The position numbers and the translations under genes are program-made. Shown here piece by piece: positions 24,743 to 34,250 of a stretch of 48,522 nucleotides of DNA; within the stretch, counting starts at the first letter, position 1; the number at the start of each line of letters is the position of its first letter. This stretch comes from a virus: positions 1-48,522 of the IMG/VR virus record IMGVR_UViG_3300009506_000055; one strand, given 5' to 3'. The notes beneath the pieces were generated by a model. It saw only the letters and a list, made by a program, of their open reading frames with translations. It did no database searches and was not told the DNA's origin.

Positions 24743-26982
24743 ACCGTTGTTATCTCTGGAACGTGTATAAGCGTTCCTCTTGCAGTTGGAAACTGTGGGG
24801 TATCATGCTGGTCGGTTATTGTCTTTTCAGTCATTCCTACAATTGACGACCAGGAGATGCTTGCTCCAAGTGTAGGAGCAGTGCCAGGAGTAGCGGTGAA
24901 CTTCAAACCATCGACCTCAAGCGTTATTTCATCAGAAGCCTTCCATGTTGCTCTTATATGATGTTTACCGGCAAGTCCAGTGGGGAGCCAAGACCCGGTT
25001 GTTTCAATTGAATAACCAGTATCATACAAGAATTGAATATATTGACTGGCATGATTCCACATTATATAAAAATTGGTACCCGCTGAGAACAAGGTCTCAT
25101 TTGCAGATAATGGTGTACCCACATCTACTTGGAAGCTGACACTTCCAGCGCTGTTTGATATATTTGAAATGTTGCTAACAGACCCGGTGCCAACTCTTAA
25201 TGTCGATCCATCATCTGAATACATTGTTATATCAGAATGGACATAAGCATACCCTGTTACGTTTCCGGCAACAAATGACCCCGGAACTATCGGAGTATCA
25301 TATATTTTAACTTCATCGATTATCCCGTTTATGGGGTTGGTTCCGGCAGACCCGTTCCCTATATACAGGTTGCCACTAGATAGATCCGGAGCGGTTGTGG
25401 CGGTGAAATCCACATCTTTTACCTGACCGTCTATAATCAACCAAGCGCAATCATCTGTCGTATCCCAACAAACCCGAACATGATGTAGATACCCATCCAA
25501 CGGGTCAATATCTGTGGTGAAGGTAATCCCGGTTCCATTGATACTTAGAACCATAGTTGTCGCGTTGGTCCAGTATAATTGAAAACGATCTGCAGCAGCA
25601 GAGTGTTGAAAAAATCTTGCGTTTGCTGTTGCCGTCCCTGTCTCCTGAACAAAAAAATCTATTGTCCCTTGAGCTGCAACAATATTTCCGGATGACTGAA
25701 AATATGCGGTTTCTGAAGAGGCATCAATTAAGACCCCGTTTCCTCTTTTACCAGAGGTGTAGGTTGCACTGGAAACCGTTACTGACCCGGTGCCTATGTT
25801 CAGCGTTGCGCTGTCGCAATCCCAGTAACTCTTAATATGTTCAGTCGGGCTTCCTGCTGATCCGGTCCTTAGTGAATTTTCATGAATAACAACTATCGGC
25901 TGTCTCTCGGTTTGATTAAAAACCAGCTTGGCATCATGGTTACTGTTGCTTAAATCAATATGATAAGCACCATCGGAGGCCATTGCCTCTGAAGCGTCCA
26001 GGGTCATAGGAACATTTGAATCGGTGACAAAGGAGCCTTTTGCATCCCCTATATCTACCAAAACCGTACTTCCTGGAATATCGAAATATTGACTCCCCAT
26101 TGATAATCTTTGAGTAGACGTGTATTTGTGGCATGGTCTCCAGTAACCATTTCCGTAGTCAGTCTCAAAGGTTCCAGAGGTATTCTGTACCATGCATTCA
26201 TACCCAAACCCGCCATTTGTGACCAAGTCACCAACATGATATAATGTAGAAGTGGCCCATGGGGTAGTAGGTGTAGTTGATTCTCTTTGTGACGAATCCA
26301 TAAGAAAAACCGTAGCCATCTTATGCGTAGTGCTTGCTGAAAAAGTTGTGTTGTTCCAACGAAATAGCACTGTAGAGTCACTGGATGAGACTTGACTGTA
26401 AGCCCCATCGTCAGTGTGATACAAATTGATTAATGAAATATTAATTTGGTCGGAAAGAAAAGAAAAACACTCTGAGGAATTGTGAGGGCTAGTATCGCCA
26501 GCAAGTTCACTACCACTGCTTTCATAATATGTATCAAGATGCGTCATAATTCCCGAGTTCATTCCGATAGCATTAATTCTGTTTGCTGAGGAATCGGCAA
26601 GAATTACAGACCCGCCACTGTCGATGTCCCATTCAAGGAGCTGAACTATTCGATCCGGATAAATAACCCAATAACATCTTACTTCGCCGGAATTGGTCAG
26701 ATTGTTCTGGGAAGAATCTTCAAGTTGCCCTTTATTGAGCAAGACTATACGCTCAGGTGTATTTTCAATAACTTCTAACGATGAGGTTATATCATAACCA
26801 AGAGCATATACTGTGGAAGATACATCAACCCTTACACTCATCCCGTAAAGATTTGTGTCGTCTGCTAAATAAAGATAGAGACTTGCGAGGTTTGCGGAAT
26901 CCACATCTATCCTGACATAAAATCCGTCACAGTCTACTCTGTACGCGCCGCCTCCCTCGCTTTGATATTTAACTCGTGCCAT
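24739..26982 (-). CDS. LamG-type tail fibre/adhesin protein
   Basis: 747 residues. The N-terminal 300 residues are beta-rich with a short carbohydrate-binding-like segment (YHVGDLVTNGGFGYECM ... GYW at about 245-280). Two laminin-G/concanavalin-like jelly rolls follow: about 385-565 (KSYWDCDSATLNIGTG ... IIDEVKIYD) and about 590-735 (SDITMYSDDGSTLRVGTG ... HHIRATWK). Such modules bind sugars in phage tail proteins. It precedes the modification cluster and follows the exported lyase-like gene, so it may be a receptor-binding subunit. Confidence 0.75.
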   Translation of the reverse strand: MARVKYQSEGGGAYRVDCDGFYVRIDVDSANLASLYLYLADDTNLYGMSVRVDVSSTVYALGYDITSSLEVIENTPERIVLLNKGQLEDSSQNNLTNSGEVRCYWVIYPDRIVQLLEWDIDSGGSVILADSSANRINAIGMNSGIMTHLDTYYESSGSELAGDTSPHNSSECFSFLSDQINISLINLYHTDDGAYSQVSSSDSTVLFRWNNTTFSASTTHKMATVFLMDSSQRESTTPTTPWATSTLYHVGDLVTNGGFGYECMVQNTSGTFETDYGNGYWRPCHKYTSTQRLSMGSQYFDIPGSTVLVDIGDAKGSFVTDSNVPMTLDASEAMASDGAYHIDLSNSNHDAKLVFNQTERQPIVVIHENSLRTGSAGSPTEHIKSYWDCDSATLNIGTGSVTVSSATYTSGKRGNGVLIDASSETAYFQSSGNIVAAQGTIDFFVQETGTATANARFFQHSAAADRFQLYWTNATTMVLSINGTGITFTTDIDPLDGYLHHVRVCWDTTDDCAWLIIDGQVKDVDFTATTAPDLSSGNLYIGNGSAGTNPINGIIDEVKIYDTPIVPGSFVAGNVTGYAYVHSDITMYSDDGSTLRVGTGSVSNISNISNSAGSVSFQVDVGTPLSANETLFSAGTNFYIMWNHASQYIQFLYDTGYSIETTGSWLPTGLAGKHHIRATWKASDEITLEVDGLKFTATPGTAPTLGASISWSSIVGMTEKTITDQHDTPQFPTARGTLIHVPEITTV

Positions 26983-28314
26983 TTATTCTATTTTCCCTCC
27001 TTTAATATAAACTCCATGCAACGCTAAAGATTGCTGAGGGTCTGTACAAGGTGATGATTGACAAATTGATACGCACCAATAACCGCCAGCCAGCACACAT
27101 TCGCTTTCATTAATACATAATTCAAGATGTTCACTGTCACACGTTGGTGGAACACTTACCGTTGGAGCCACTTCATTAAAATTAGAATTTTCATCGCCTA
27201 CCTTAAAAGCGTCAAAATATATAATCTTAGGCACGGAACCTGATCCTGGACCAGCGGTTTTATCAGATATGCCCATCTTCCAATATGTTGGTGTGGTAGT
27301 TCGTATCGGACCCATTGCACCAGTATAGTCAACCCATTTTGCCCAATCTTCATTATATCTTTTAACCCATACTTCCAATCGCCCGTTATTATTACCTGTA
27401 GTATCAAATTTTGTGTGTACTACCCAATACATCCAGTGACCTTTATCAACATCGTCAAGAAAGGGTGTCCAGTTGTTGTTGTCATTTATGATAATCGGCA
27501 TACTTCTATCAATACACCACCAATATGTACCATTGTTTTCAATTGGTGTAGTGCCACAATAATTATTTGCATCGGTTGAATTATCAAACTCAGCAGGCAT
27601 AAAAACTTTCCATTCATGCCGGTCTAGGTATCCTTTTCTGAAAATTATTTCAACGCCTCCAATGTTTGCACTTATATTTAAAGGAGCATGCTGGTCAAGC
27701 AATGTCATCCATAGCCATTGGTCTTGTTGGTCTATGTCCCACGCAGGATCTAACCACGTAGCAACCCCATACCACCTATCAAGATTTGAAGAGTTAAGGT
27801 TAGAAGATGAACTCGATTCACCAACTAAAGCACGAGGCCTTGGATAATATTCAGGAGCATTGCATCTGTATGGACTTGCCCCTGACACATCAGGAACATA
27901 AGTTCTGGCAACCCAATCACCATCAACCGGTTCCGGTACAGTATGTACAGAATTTGGTGTACCATATCGCCAAGTCCAAGACATTCCCGCTTGAAATCTT
28001 CCCGTTGACCAATCAGCTAATATAGATTCAGGGGAGCGAGTTCCATCCCATGGCAAACTAGGATTATTAGGATCATTAGAACGACAACAAGCGTCTGTAG
28101 ATAATCCGCCTTCGCCACAAGTGTTGCCGCATGTAGGGCTTGATAGATTTGAACCAAACCAACTGCACGAGTTATTTCCTATTCTGAATCTCGAATCGTA
28201 TCCAATATCATATTGTGTATATCCCGGTATAGGCAGTTCCCAAGATTCGTTCATTAGTACCGCTGCTTCAGAATTAATAGCTATAAACAGCAAAAAGATT
28301 ATAATTTTTTTCAT
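26983..28314 (-). CDS. exported polysaccharide-lyase-like protein
   Basis: 443 residues. A clear signal peptide (MKKIIIFLLFIAINSEA then AV) precedes a beta-jelly-roll region with RWYGVATWLDPAWD (about 181-194), QWLWMTLLDQH, HWMYWVVHTKFD and GRLEVWVKR. This is the pattern of the heparin lyase I-like Polysacc_lyase group. Residues about 387-430 form a Cys-rich module (C ... LC ... C ... GGYWC ... C). A depolymerase for host capsule or exopolysaccharide is inferred; catalytic residues cannot be assigned. It begins 1 bp overlapping the next exported gene. Confidence 0.7.
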   Translation of the reverse strand: MKKIIIFLLFIAINSEAAVLMNESWELPIPGYTQYDIGYDSRFRIGNNSCSWFGSNLSSPTCGNTCGEGGLSTDACCRSNDPNNPSLPWDGTRSPESILADWSTGRFQAGMSWTWRYGTPNSVHTVPEPVDGDWVARTYVPDVSGASPYRCNAPEYYPRPRALVGESSSSSNLNSSNLDRWYGVATWLDPAWDIDQQDQWLWMTLLDQHAPLNISANIGGVEIIFRKGYLDRHEWKVFMPAEFDNSTDANNYCGTTPIENNGTYWWCIDRSMPIIINDNNNWTPFLDDVDKGHWMYWVVHTKFDTTGNNNGRLEVWVKRYNEDWAKWVDYTGAMGPIRTTTPTYWKMGISDKTAGPGSGSVPKIIYFDAFKVGDENSNFNEVAPTVSVPPTCDSEHLELCINESECVLAGGYWCVSICQSSPCTDPQQSLALHGVYIKGGKIE

Positions 28315-29240
28315 CAGTCAGCCGCCCCACCGTTTACAGAGGTTCCATTTATATCTTCTACATACCAGTATCCTGATTCAAAACAGTGAACCCGAACATG
28401 AGCATACGCCACTGTGGACATATCTACCTCGTAATTTGCGGTCAAAATAGTTCCATTGGACAACACAAATGAATTGCTCGTATCATAATACATGACCAAT
28501 TCAATTTGGTTCCCGCTGGTTTTGTTCCATACATCAAACACAGTACCTACAGTTCCAGACCAGCAATCGGGCATTCCCACCTCTAGTCCGCTCGCAGTCA
28601 TTACGTATTCACTTCCACTATGCTTGGGTAATATTTCCCCATTATTTAGACTTGTCGCCGACACGATCGTCCTGTTTCTCCCATTAACAGTTCCATCCGT
28701 CATTACATTGGACGACATATCATTTAAATACAACCATGATTGCTGCGACACACCGGAAGAGGGAGCTGCAAAACTCATTAAAGCGTCTGCTGTTGGGTTA
28801 TCATTGCTGAACTTAAAAAATGTATCCTGTGTAATATTAGCCGGACCCTCCCACCCTTTCTTGAATGTATCTGTAGAATTGCCCTCAAAAACACTGAGTC
28901 GCCCTGCAGTTCCGGAAGTTTTCGCAATTGAAACCGAACTAAATAAAACATCGTCATCAGTTGCAATCCCTTGATCAGCGCCATACAGCGCTGTAAACAT
29001 TGCATCGGTAAGCGGAGCCCACCATGTTCCAGCGCCGGTAAACAATAAATGAGACCCGCTAACTGCAGCAGGAAACTTTATTTCTGAAGTTTTATAACCT
29101 GTTGCCTTTGAGCTATCATGTGTGATAATCCCATCTGTGGTTGTTGCAGGCGTAACAAAAGCTGGCAACGCAGAAATATCGGCAGCGTTCACCTTTGAAA
29201 ACGTAAACAGTATGATCAACAACACTAAATACTTTTGCAC
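28314..29240 (-). CDS. exported fibre-like protein
   Basis: 308 residues starting with a signal peptide (MQKYLVLLIILFTFSKVNA then ADIS). The mature part has the short-repeat, Thr/Ser/Gly-rich beta pattern of phage tail fibres (LTDAMFTALYGADQGIATDD and similar), with a C-terminal beta domain ending in YWYVEDINGTSV. A fibre carrying an export signal is unusual. Immediately downstream is the lyase-like gene, upstream the endolysin. Confidence 0.65.
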   Translation of the reverse strand: MQKYLVLLIILFTFSKVNAADISALPAFVTPATTTDGIITHDSSKATGYKTSEIKFPAAVSGSHLLFTGAGTWWAPLTDAMFTALYGADQGIATDDDVLFSSVSIAKTSGTAGRLSVFEGNSTDTFKKGWEGPANITQDTFFKFSNDNPTADALMSFAAPSSGVSQQSWLYLNDMSSNVMTDGTVNGRNRTIVSATSLNNGEILPKHSGSEYVMTASGLEVGMPDCWSGTVGTVFDVWNKTSGNQIELVMYYDTSNSFVLSNGTILTANYEVDMSTVAYAHVRVHCFESGYWYVEDINGTSVNGGAAD

Positions 29241-29614
29241 TATCTTACCTCCTTAAAAAAAGTATGCTTGCCAATAGTTATGATGTGCTGCATATTCGAA
29301 GACCAGGATGGCGGAGTAATATAAGTGCCAAAATAATGGTCAGCGCCGTACAGGGTCTTCCCCTCTAAGCGCTCGGACAGAGCATGTTCCACCGCGTTCA
29401 TCGCAGTTATGAATATTTCGTAATTTTCAATTGCCTTTCTCCCTTTGTTGAAGCAGGAGAATTGTTTATCAGCAAAAACAACCTCTTCAACAGAACACTT
29501 GCGTATTTCTGCACGGTTAAATATTACGTGGGCAACAGCAACCTGCCCTCTAAAACTTTCGCCTTGAGCTTCGTGGTACACGGTTATCGCCGCGTATATC
29601 TTTTGTTTTGACAT
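29240..29614 (-). CDS. SleB/CwlJ-type endolysin (Hydrolase_2)
   Basis: 124 residues. The start is set at MSKQK (29614), because GAGG lies 5 bases upstream; the longer frame from 29650 lacks a ribosome binding site. ITVYHEAQGESFRGQVAVAHVIFNRA (10-35) contains the catalytic-region Glu of the Hydrolase_2 (PF07486) lytic transglycosylase family, with FSCF, GADHYF and PPSWS ... IGKHTFF further on. It would cut the peptidoglycan glycan strand at lysis. No signal sequence, so it needs the nearby holin. Confidence 0.8.
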   Translation of the reverse strand: MSKQKIYAAITVYHEAQGESFRGQVAVAHVIFNRAEIRKCSVEEVVFADKQFSCFNKGRKAIENYEIFITAMNAVEHALSERLEGKTLYGADHYFGTYITPPSWSSNMQHIITIGKHTFFKEVR

Positions 29615-29625
29615 ATTTTCCTCAC

Positions 29626-29823
29626 TCATGGAACGATGTAGTATAAACATTTATTCGGGCAATCCCTTATCATCCTGTCATATTTAGGATTGCGGTCATT
29701 TATTGATCTTGGTACTAAAATTTTATTTTCTCCATATTTTTCAAACAGGTCATTACACTCGCTACATATTTTTGGTCGAGTACAAATCCAAAGATTTCTA
29801 TGAAATTTGAACTGACTGCCCAT
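29626..29823 (-). CDS. small hypothetical protein in the lysis region
   Basis: 65 residues with CTRPKICSEC and CPNKC: five cysteines in two clusters that could bind metal. No family recognised, and the ribosome binding site is weak. It fits the gap between the membrane protein and the endolysin. Confidence 0.45.
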   Translation of the reverse strand: MGSQFKFHRNLWICTRPKICSECNDLFEKYGENKILVPRSINDRNPKYDRMIRDCPNKCLYYIVP

Positions 29824-29859
29824 CGCAACTTGCCCATGCGATATTTTTAGTTTAAGCTG

Positions 29860-30135
29860 TTATCCAGGAATCGTGATCCCCAACCCTCCAAATAGCGCTG
29901 CAACCACAATACCAGCAATAACAACCGCCATTGCTACCACCCCACGCGCCGCAACATTGCGCAACGAGCTGCTAAATCGCAAAGAACTACGGAATTTTTC
30001 TACATCTGAAGGTGAGTGAACATCTACCCCGAGAAGATAGAAAGTTGTTTCAACCGCCTCTTTTGCTGCCATGGAAGCGAAACGGCATGATGTTGCGTTT
30101 TCATCGTTTATCACGCATGGAATTTTATTGTTCAT
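29860..30135 (-). CDS. small membrane protein, possible holin partner
   Basis: 91 residues with a C-terminal hydrophobic segment (about 66-88, VVAMAVVIAGIVVAALFGGLG) and a helical N-terminal half (AAKEAVETTFYLLGVDVHSPSDVEKF). Phages often carry proteins of this layout beside holins. It overlaps the holin-like gene by 4 bp (ATGA). Holin, antiholin or another lysis role are all possible. Confidence 0.6.
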   Translation of the reverse strand: MNNKIPCVINDENATSCRFASMAAKEAVETTFYLLGVDVHSPSDVEKFRSSLRFSSSLRNVAARGVVAMAVVIAGIVVAALFGGLGITIPG

Positions 30136-30344
30136 TCTTGCCCCTTCCTGTTTTCAGCAAAAGATTTAATAGCGCTCCCGGTAGCAAGGGAGAGAATTAC
30201 AGCGACAACCCCAGGATCAACTTTGATCATCTCCCCTTTCTGGACAGACAACCATGCCCAAACCGCCATGAAAGTAAAGGTGACTACCTGTTTTGTTATT
30301 CGTGTTTCCGATGTTTTCCCAGACGGATCTTTGAACATCTGCAT
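30132..30344 (-). CDS. holin-like protein
   Basis: 70 residues with two membrane segments, about 17-34 (TKQVVTFTFMAVWAWLSV) and 43-61 (DPGVVAVILSLATGSAIKSF), and a charged C-terminus: the size and topology of a class II holin. AGGTG lies 6 bases before the ATG. Location between the endolysin and a small membrane protein supports the call. No sequence family assigned. Confidence 0.65.
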   Translation of the reverse strand: MQMFKDPSGKTSETRITKQVVTFTFMAVWAWLSVQKGEMIKVDPGVVAVILSLATGSAIKSFAENRKGQE

Positions 30345-30355
30345 GTAGGCACCTG

Positions 30356-30688
30356 TTAGTTATTGATATCGGAAATAGCGACCCTTAACTTTTTTGTGAT
30401 CGGAAGTACAACCCTGTCGTCATATTTAGTTCTTGAGTCAAGGACATATTCATCGATCATATCAAAGAACTTGTCTTTGTAACGATCCTTGTTTCTGGAT
30501 ATTTCTTCCAGGATAAACTTTATAATTTCGTCGTCAATCTTGTTTGTAGTTTCTCCTGTCTTTTCTTGAAGATAACCTGTTATCTCATTCTTTACTTTCA
30601 CCACGTTTTCCGTGGTTATCATGTCTTGAATAATATCCACGATAAAGGGGATCGCCAGATTCAATAAAACCGTGTTTTTTACCTGCAT
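30356..30688 (-). CDS. hypothetical protein near the holin
   Basis: 110 residues, mostly helical, with GAGG 7 bases before the ATG. No signal peptide and no domain recognised; the N-terminal segment (NLAIPFIVDIIQDMI) is only weakly hydrophobic. It ends 11 bp before the holin-like gene and may belong to lysis control. Confidence 0.55.
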   Translation of the reverse strand: MQVKNTVLLNLAIPFIVDIIQDMITTENVVKVKNEITGYLQEKTGETTNKIDDEIIKFILEEISRNKDRYKDKFFDMIDEYVLDSRTKYDDRVVLPITKKLRVAISDINN

Positions 30689-30744
30689 TTTTAGCCCTCT
30701 TCTTCTTAAACCATCTGATTATTTTTGTGACGTTTATCATCACG
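30585..30744 (-). CDS. doubtful overlapping small ORF
   Basis: MINVTKIIRWFKKKRAKN... reads 51-52 residues from the ATG at 30744 with AAGGA upstream, but its last 104 bases overlap the 110-residue gene in another frame. The product is very basic. Lysis regions can nest genes out of frame, but no membrane or lipoprotein signal is present here, so I rate it low. Confidence 0.25.
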
Positions 30745-30783
30745 TATTTCCTTTTTTCCGGAGGACCGTATTTATTTTCTTCT

Positions 30784-30882
30784 TCAAACACAATGAATGA
30801 TTGCAATGCAACCGATGATGTATATTGAAAACATTAACAGCGATATTTTCAAAAAATGTACTTTATGTTTTTTAAAGTTCAT
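30784..30882 (-). CDS. tiny single-span membrane protein with lipobox-like motif
   Basis: 32 residues with basic start MNFKKHK, then a hydrophobic span and IIGC. The IIGC sequence meets the lipobox rule, but only eight residues would follow the Cys, too short for a Rz1-type spanin. No good Shine-Dalgarno. It may be a lysis accessory or a chance frame. Confidence 0.3.
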   Translation of the reverse strand: MNFKKHKVHFLKISLLMFSIYIIGCIAIIHCV

Positions 30883-30894
30883 TTCGTATTATAT

Positions 30895-32289
30895 TTACGG
30901 CGATCCTAGTATCACCCCGCCGCTTACACTGTAATTTATAGTTCCAGTATAGCTTGTCGTTTTAGTCGGGGAGCTTGTTGAAAAAGTAGCGCCAACCGCA
31001 TAAATAAAACCCTTGGTTTGTGCAAATAAATTATAAGATGCCGTGTTAGATATCGTGCCACTTTGAACACTAATGTAAGAGCCTTCAGAGGCAATAGCTC
31101 CAACGCTCCCGGTTACGGAATTTAGATTAATTACCGCATCGCTTAAACTGATGTTTGATCTTCCATCACCCGAAACACCTGTAGAACAATTGTTTACAGT
31201 AACAGGGAATATTGCATTGCTATCAATGTTCGACATTCCATCAGCCCGTATTCCGTATTGAAAGCTCGAAACCGTAACATCAGTCAAGAAAACGTGGCCG
31301 TTATCCACAACTTTAATTCCGGAATAACCCGATATAGCACCCGGACCAACAAATTTTATCCCGCTTATTCCGTCCAAGGACACCCCTATAATTTCTATCC
31401 CGTGTCCTGTGTAGTTCATTGTTACATAATTGTCGCCACTTCCTAAAATATTAATGCGATTTGCGTTCGGGTGATAAATCTCTACTTTTTCAAGCCCTGT
31501 ATATGAACCGGACCCAACACTGATAGTTACTAAAGCATCTGTGGATATTATTTTGTTCTTTAAAAAATCGAATGCTTTTTTAAGGCTATACCATGGATTA
31601 ATTGACGTGCCTGTTCCTGTGGTATCGTTCCCAGTGGTCGCTACATAAAAGGTTGTATTGGAAGTTATAAACTGATTAATCGAAGCTACAGCAGCCTCCG
31701 CTTCATCCGCCGCTGTCTCCGCTCTCGTTGTTAAACGCGCCGGGGCTGAGATAAGTCGAAAAACACTGCCATCATACATGACACATGCAGCACCCCCGGA
31801 AAAAATTTCACCTGCTCCAATATCACCATCATCGGCGTATTTGATCGACTTAGCTCCCAGTCCGTTTACATTCAAATAACTCGTTCCAGTGTTACTGTAT
31901 TTAGGAACAAACCACACAACCAAGCCAGCCGTATAAGATGTTATAGCCGGGGTAAGGGTTACGACATAATTATTGGGAGTTCCGGTATCAGCAGCGTATG
32001 TCAATGAGTTTTTTTGAATTTGTTGTACCGCAACAGGGTTTTCCGCGTTAGCACCATTAAGGATTTCAAAAAGCTCGTTGAAGCCCTTTTCAGTTGGAGC
32101 GTTGCTATGAGGGGCTGGCAGTTTATCAAAACCGGTAGCAATGGCATCTACCCGTGTATTGATATCAACCGCCCTTGCTTTGGTCCCGGCAACCAAGTCA
32201 GAGGCACTGTTAAAATAGTTATTGCTCCCGGAAGTAGCAAAACACTGGGTGGCGACCAATAGAAAAAACAAAGTAAAATTCCTAATCAT
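30895..32289 (-). CDS. exported tail fibre with beta-helix C-terminus
   Basis: 464 residues. A signal peptide (MIRNFTLFFLLVATQCFA then TSGS) is followed by an N-terminal region like phage fibre attachment domains (DINTRVDAIATGFDKLP; GFNELFEI), then a repetitive beta region from about 215 (FYVATTGNDTTGTGTSI) that reads like a parallel beta-helix (GISGIKFVGPG ... GYSGIKVVDNG ... DVTVSSFQYGIRADG). Pectate-lyase-like fibres bind or cut polysaccharides. It overlaps the nozzle-like gene by 4 bp. Confidence 0.7.
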   Translation of the reverse strand: MIRNFTLFFLLVATQCFATSGSNNYFNSASDLVAGTKARAVDINTRVDAIATGFDKLPAPHSNAPTEKGFNELFEILNGANAENPVAVQQIQKNSLTYAADTGTPNNYVVTLTPAITSYTAGLVVWFVPKYSNTGTSYLNVNGLGAKSIKYADDGDIGAGEIFSGGAACVMYDGSVFRLISAPARLTTRAETAADEAEAAVASINQFITSNTTFYVATTGNDTTGTGTSINPWYSLKKAFDFLKNKIISTDALVTISVGSGSYTGLEKVEIYHPNANRINILGSGDNYVTMNYTGHGIEIIGVSLDGISGIKFVGPGAISGYSGIKVVDNGHVFLTDVTVSSFQYGIRADGMSNIDSNAIFPVTVNNCSTGVSGDGRSNISLSDAVINLNSVTGSVGAIASEGSYISVQSGTISNTASYNLFAQTKGFIYAVGATFSTSSPTKTTSYTGTINYSVSGGVILGSP

Positions 32290-34250
32290 TTAATAAGCCC
32301 TCTCATGTCATACTGATATATCATTGATATAACCGTGTGGCTTTCGTCATTCGTATCCTTGGAAAAAATTTGTCCGGAAATTCCGGGAGACACCCCGTTA
32401 ATTCTTATTTCCAAATATCTTGATTGAATTGATAAGTCGGTTGACCAATAAAATTCATCCCAGTTCGACCTATCCCATATCCCACCTGAAATGCTTCTGC
32501 TTATTGAACTGCTTGATGATTCCGGAATAGCGGAATACATTTGAAAATCCGGCTTGAAACCAAACAATACAGCGCCGCCAGAATCAGTTTCGGCCTCTAT
32601 TATTGCCTTTCTCCATCTCTTTTTATATCGTAGAGACTTGGCATGAAAATGGGGAAGAATAAAATAAGCCGATATAGCCACGCCATCGAAGGTGAAGCCG
32701 GAATTTATTTGATAAACATACCCGTTATCAGAACCAAAATAAACCTCATCTTCCAACACATCGTTTTCTTCATCGCTTCTACTTGTGCCGGAAACGCAAC
32801 GAATAGGAATCCCGTAATCGTTTGCGGTGAAACCTTTGATCTTATCTCCTGCAAAGGTCATAACAAGAGCTTCACCATTACTGAAAACAAGCTGGTATTG
32901 ATTCTTGGCGCGCAAGACGAAAGATCCAATTACCAAGTCTCTGTAACTATCAATTAGGCTTTGTACTTTTTGGCTGAGAGTATTTGCCTGAAAATCTCCG
33001 AAGGTGTCAGATGTTGAAACAACAGATATCCCGGTATCAGATAAGAAGATTGGAGCCATTGTTATTGCGGCTGTTTTCGCGACACCACCGGCATCGGCGG
33101 AAAGCTTTTTCAATTGCCAGAGATTGGGGCTTGTGATATTTGAGCTGGAGCCGTAAAGAACGCTCAGGGTGTTTTTTGTCCATATAATCATGCTTCCACC
33201 GGGAACCGGCAAGAAGTCTGTTATTTCATCGCCAACAGATAGCTCTGCAGCGCCAGTAATAGCGCTCCATTCAAGTGGTTCGCCTACACTTGAGTGTTGT
33301 ATGCTGCCGCCCTTAAAGCCCAAAAACAGATAATTATGATGCGCTGCAATAACGTTTGGGGAATCGTTTTCCATTCCCGTGTTTATCGGAACGTACCCCT
33401 CGTCTATCGAAAACTCAAAGGCACGGTTAACACCATCACAACCGTACATCTTTAACTTTCCCGAATGACCCCCAAAGTTATAATTAATAAATCTGTATTT
33501 GCCATTAGGTTCAAGGGGAGGGGTAATAACCGTCTGCCAACCGGAAGAGCTGCTCTTGTGCATATAACATCTTGTATTTGTGCTGTTGTTTCTAAATGCA
33601 TACACTGTGTCTTTATACAGCCATACACCTAGAACTGATCCGGCACCTGGAACAGCAGTGATATTGGTTCTTGCTGCTGCTTCAGCTAAGGCTTTATAGG
33701 TACTATCAAGGGTAGCGCTTGACGCTGTCAAGCTTACAGTTTCAGTAGTTCCACGCGATATACTGCTAACCAAGAGATCGCTGCCAACAGCAAAATTTAC
33801 GGAACTGGTTATAAGAAGCACTACAGTTCCATCTCCGCCGCCTGTTACTACTGTTGTCCCATCGGTTAAGGTCTCAGGCCCATCTGTTAGCGTCTCCACT
33901 CCATCTGTTAATGCTCCGGCTGGCTCTTCCGACCCGCTACTGCTCCCCTCGGTATAGGCATCTTGTAGTGCTATTCCCGTGGCCCCTGTGACGCTATCAA
34001 CAACAATTTCACCGGTAAATATATTTGCTCCGTTAGTGTAATTAATGATTACATATCCGGCTTCACTGGGCTTTGTTTGACCATCAAAGCGCTCGTATCC
34101 GCCTATCCTTCTATATCCTCTTGGGGCAATTTCATAATTCCTACCATCCACCATTGATCCGGGAGACATAACCAGTGGACTATTGGCTAGATCAAGCCCA
34201 CCCTCCAGCGGGAAAAACTCAGTTCTTGTCAATCCTTGTTTTATCGTCAT
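32286..34250 (-). CDS. tail nozzle / tail tubular protein B-like
   Basis: 654 residues. The opening, EGGLDLANSPL ... PGSMVDGRNYE ... GYRRIGGYERFDG, is the signature of podovirus tail-nozzle or DNA-stabilisation proteins, followed by beta-propeller-like strands (VLGVWLYKDTVYAF; LFLGFKGGSIQHS). Near residues 112-140 there is a short Thr/Asp/Gly repeat (ALTDGVETLTDGPETLTDG). It follows the adaptor by 4 bp, as in podoviruses, and would close the tail tube. Confidence 0.65.
   Translation of the reverse strand: MTIKQGLTRTEFFPLEGGLDLANSPLVMSPGSMVDGRNYEIAPRGYRRIGGYERFDGQTKPSEAGYVIINYTNGANIFTGEIVVDSVTGATGIALQDAYTEGSSSGSEEPAGALTDGVETLTDGPETLTDGTTVVTGGGDGTVVLLITSSVNFAVGSDLLVSSISRGTTETVSLTASSATLDSTYKALAEAAARTNITAVPGAGSVLGVWLYKDTVYAFRNNSTNTRCYMHKSSSSGWQTVITPPLEPNGKYRFINYNFGGHSGKLKMYGCDGVNRAFEFSIDEGYVPINTGMENDSPNVIAAHHNYLFLGFKGGSIQHSSVGEPLEWSAITGAAELSVGDEITDFLPVPGGSMIIWTKNTLSVLYGSSSNITSPNLWQLKKLSADAGGVAKTAAITMAPIFLSDTGISVVSTSDTFGDFQANTLSQKVQSLIDSYRDLVIGSFVLRAKNQYQLVFSNGEALVMTFAGDKIKGFTANDYGIPIRCVSGTSRSDEENDVLEDEVYFGSDNGYVYQINSGFTFDGVAISAYFILPHFHAKSLRYKKRWRKAIIEAETDSGGAVLFGFKPDFQMYSAIPESSSSSISRSISGGIWDRSNWDEFYWSTDLSIQSRYLEIRINGVSPGISGQIFSKDTNDESHTVISMIYQYDMRGLIK

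Noticed and set aside
30356-30882. Rz/Rz1 spanin pair
   Set aside because: The 32-residue frame has a lipobox-like IIGC but almost no mature part, and the 110-residue protein has no signal anchor.
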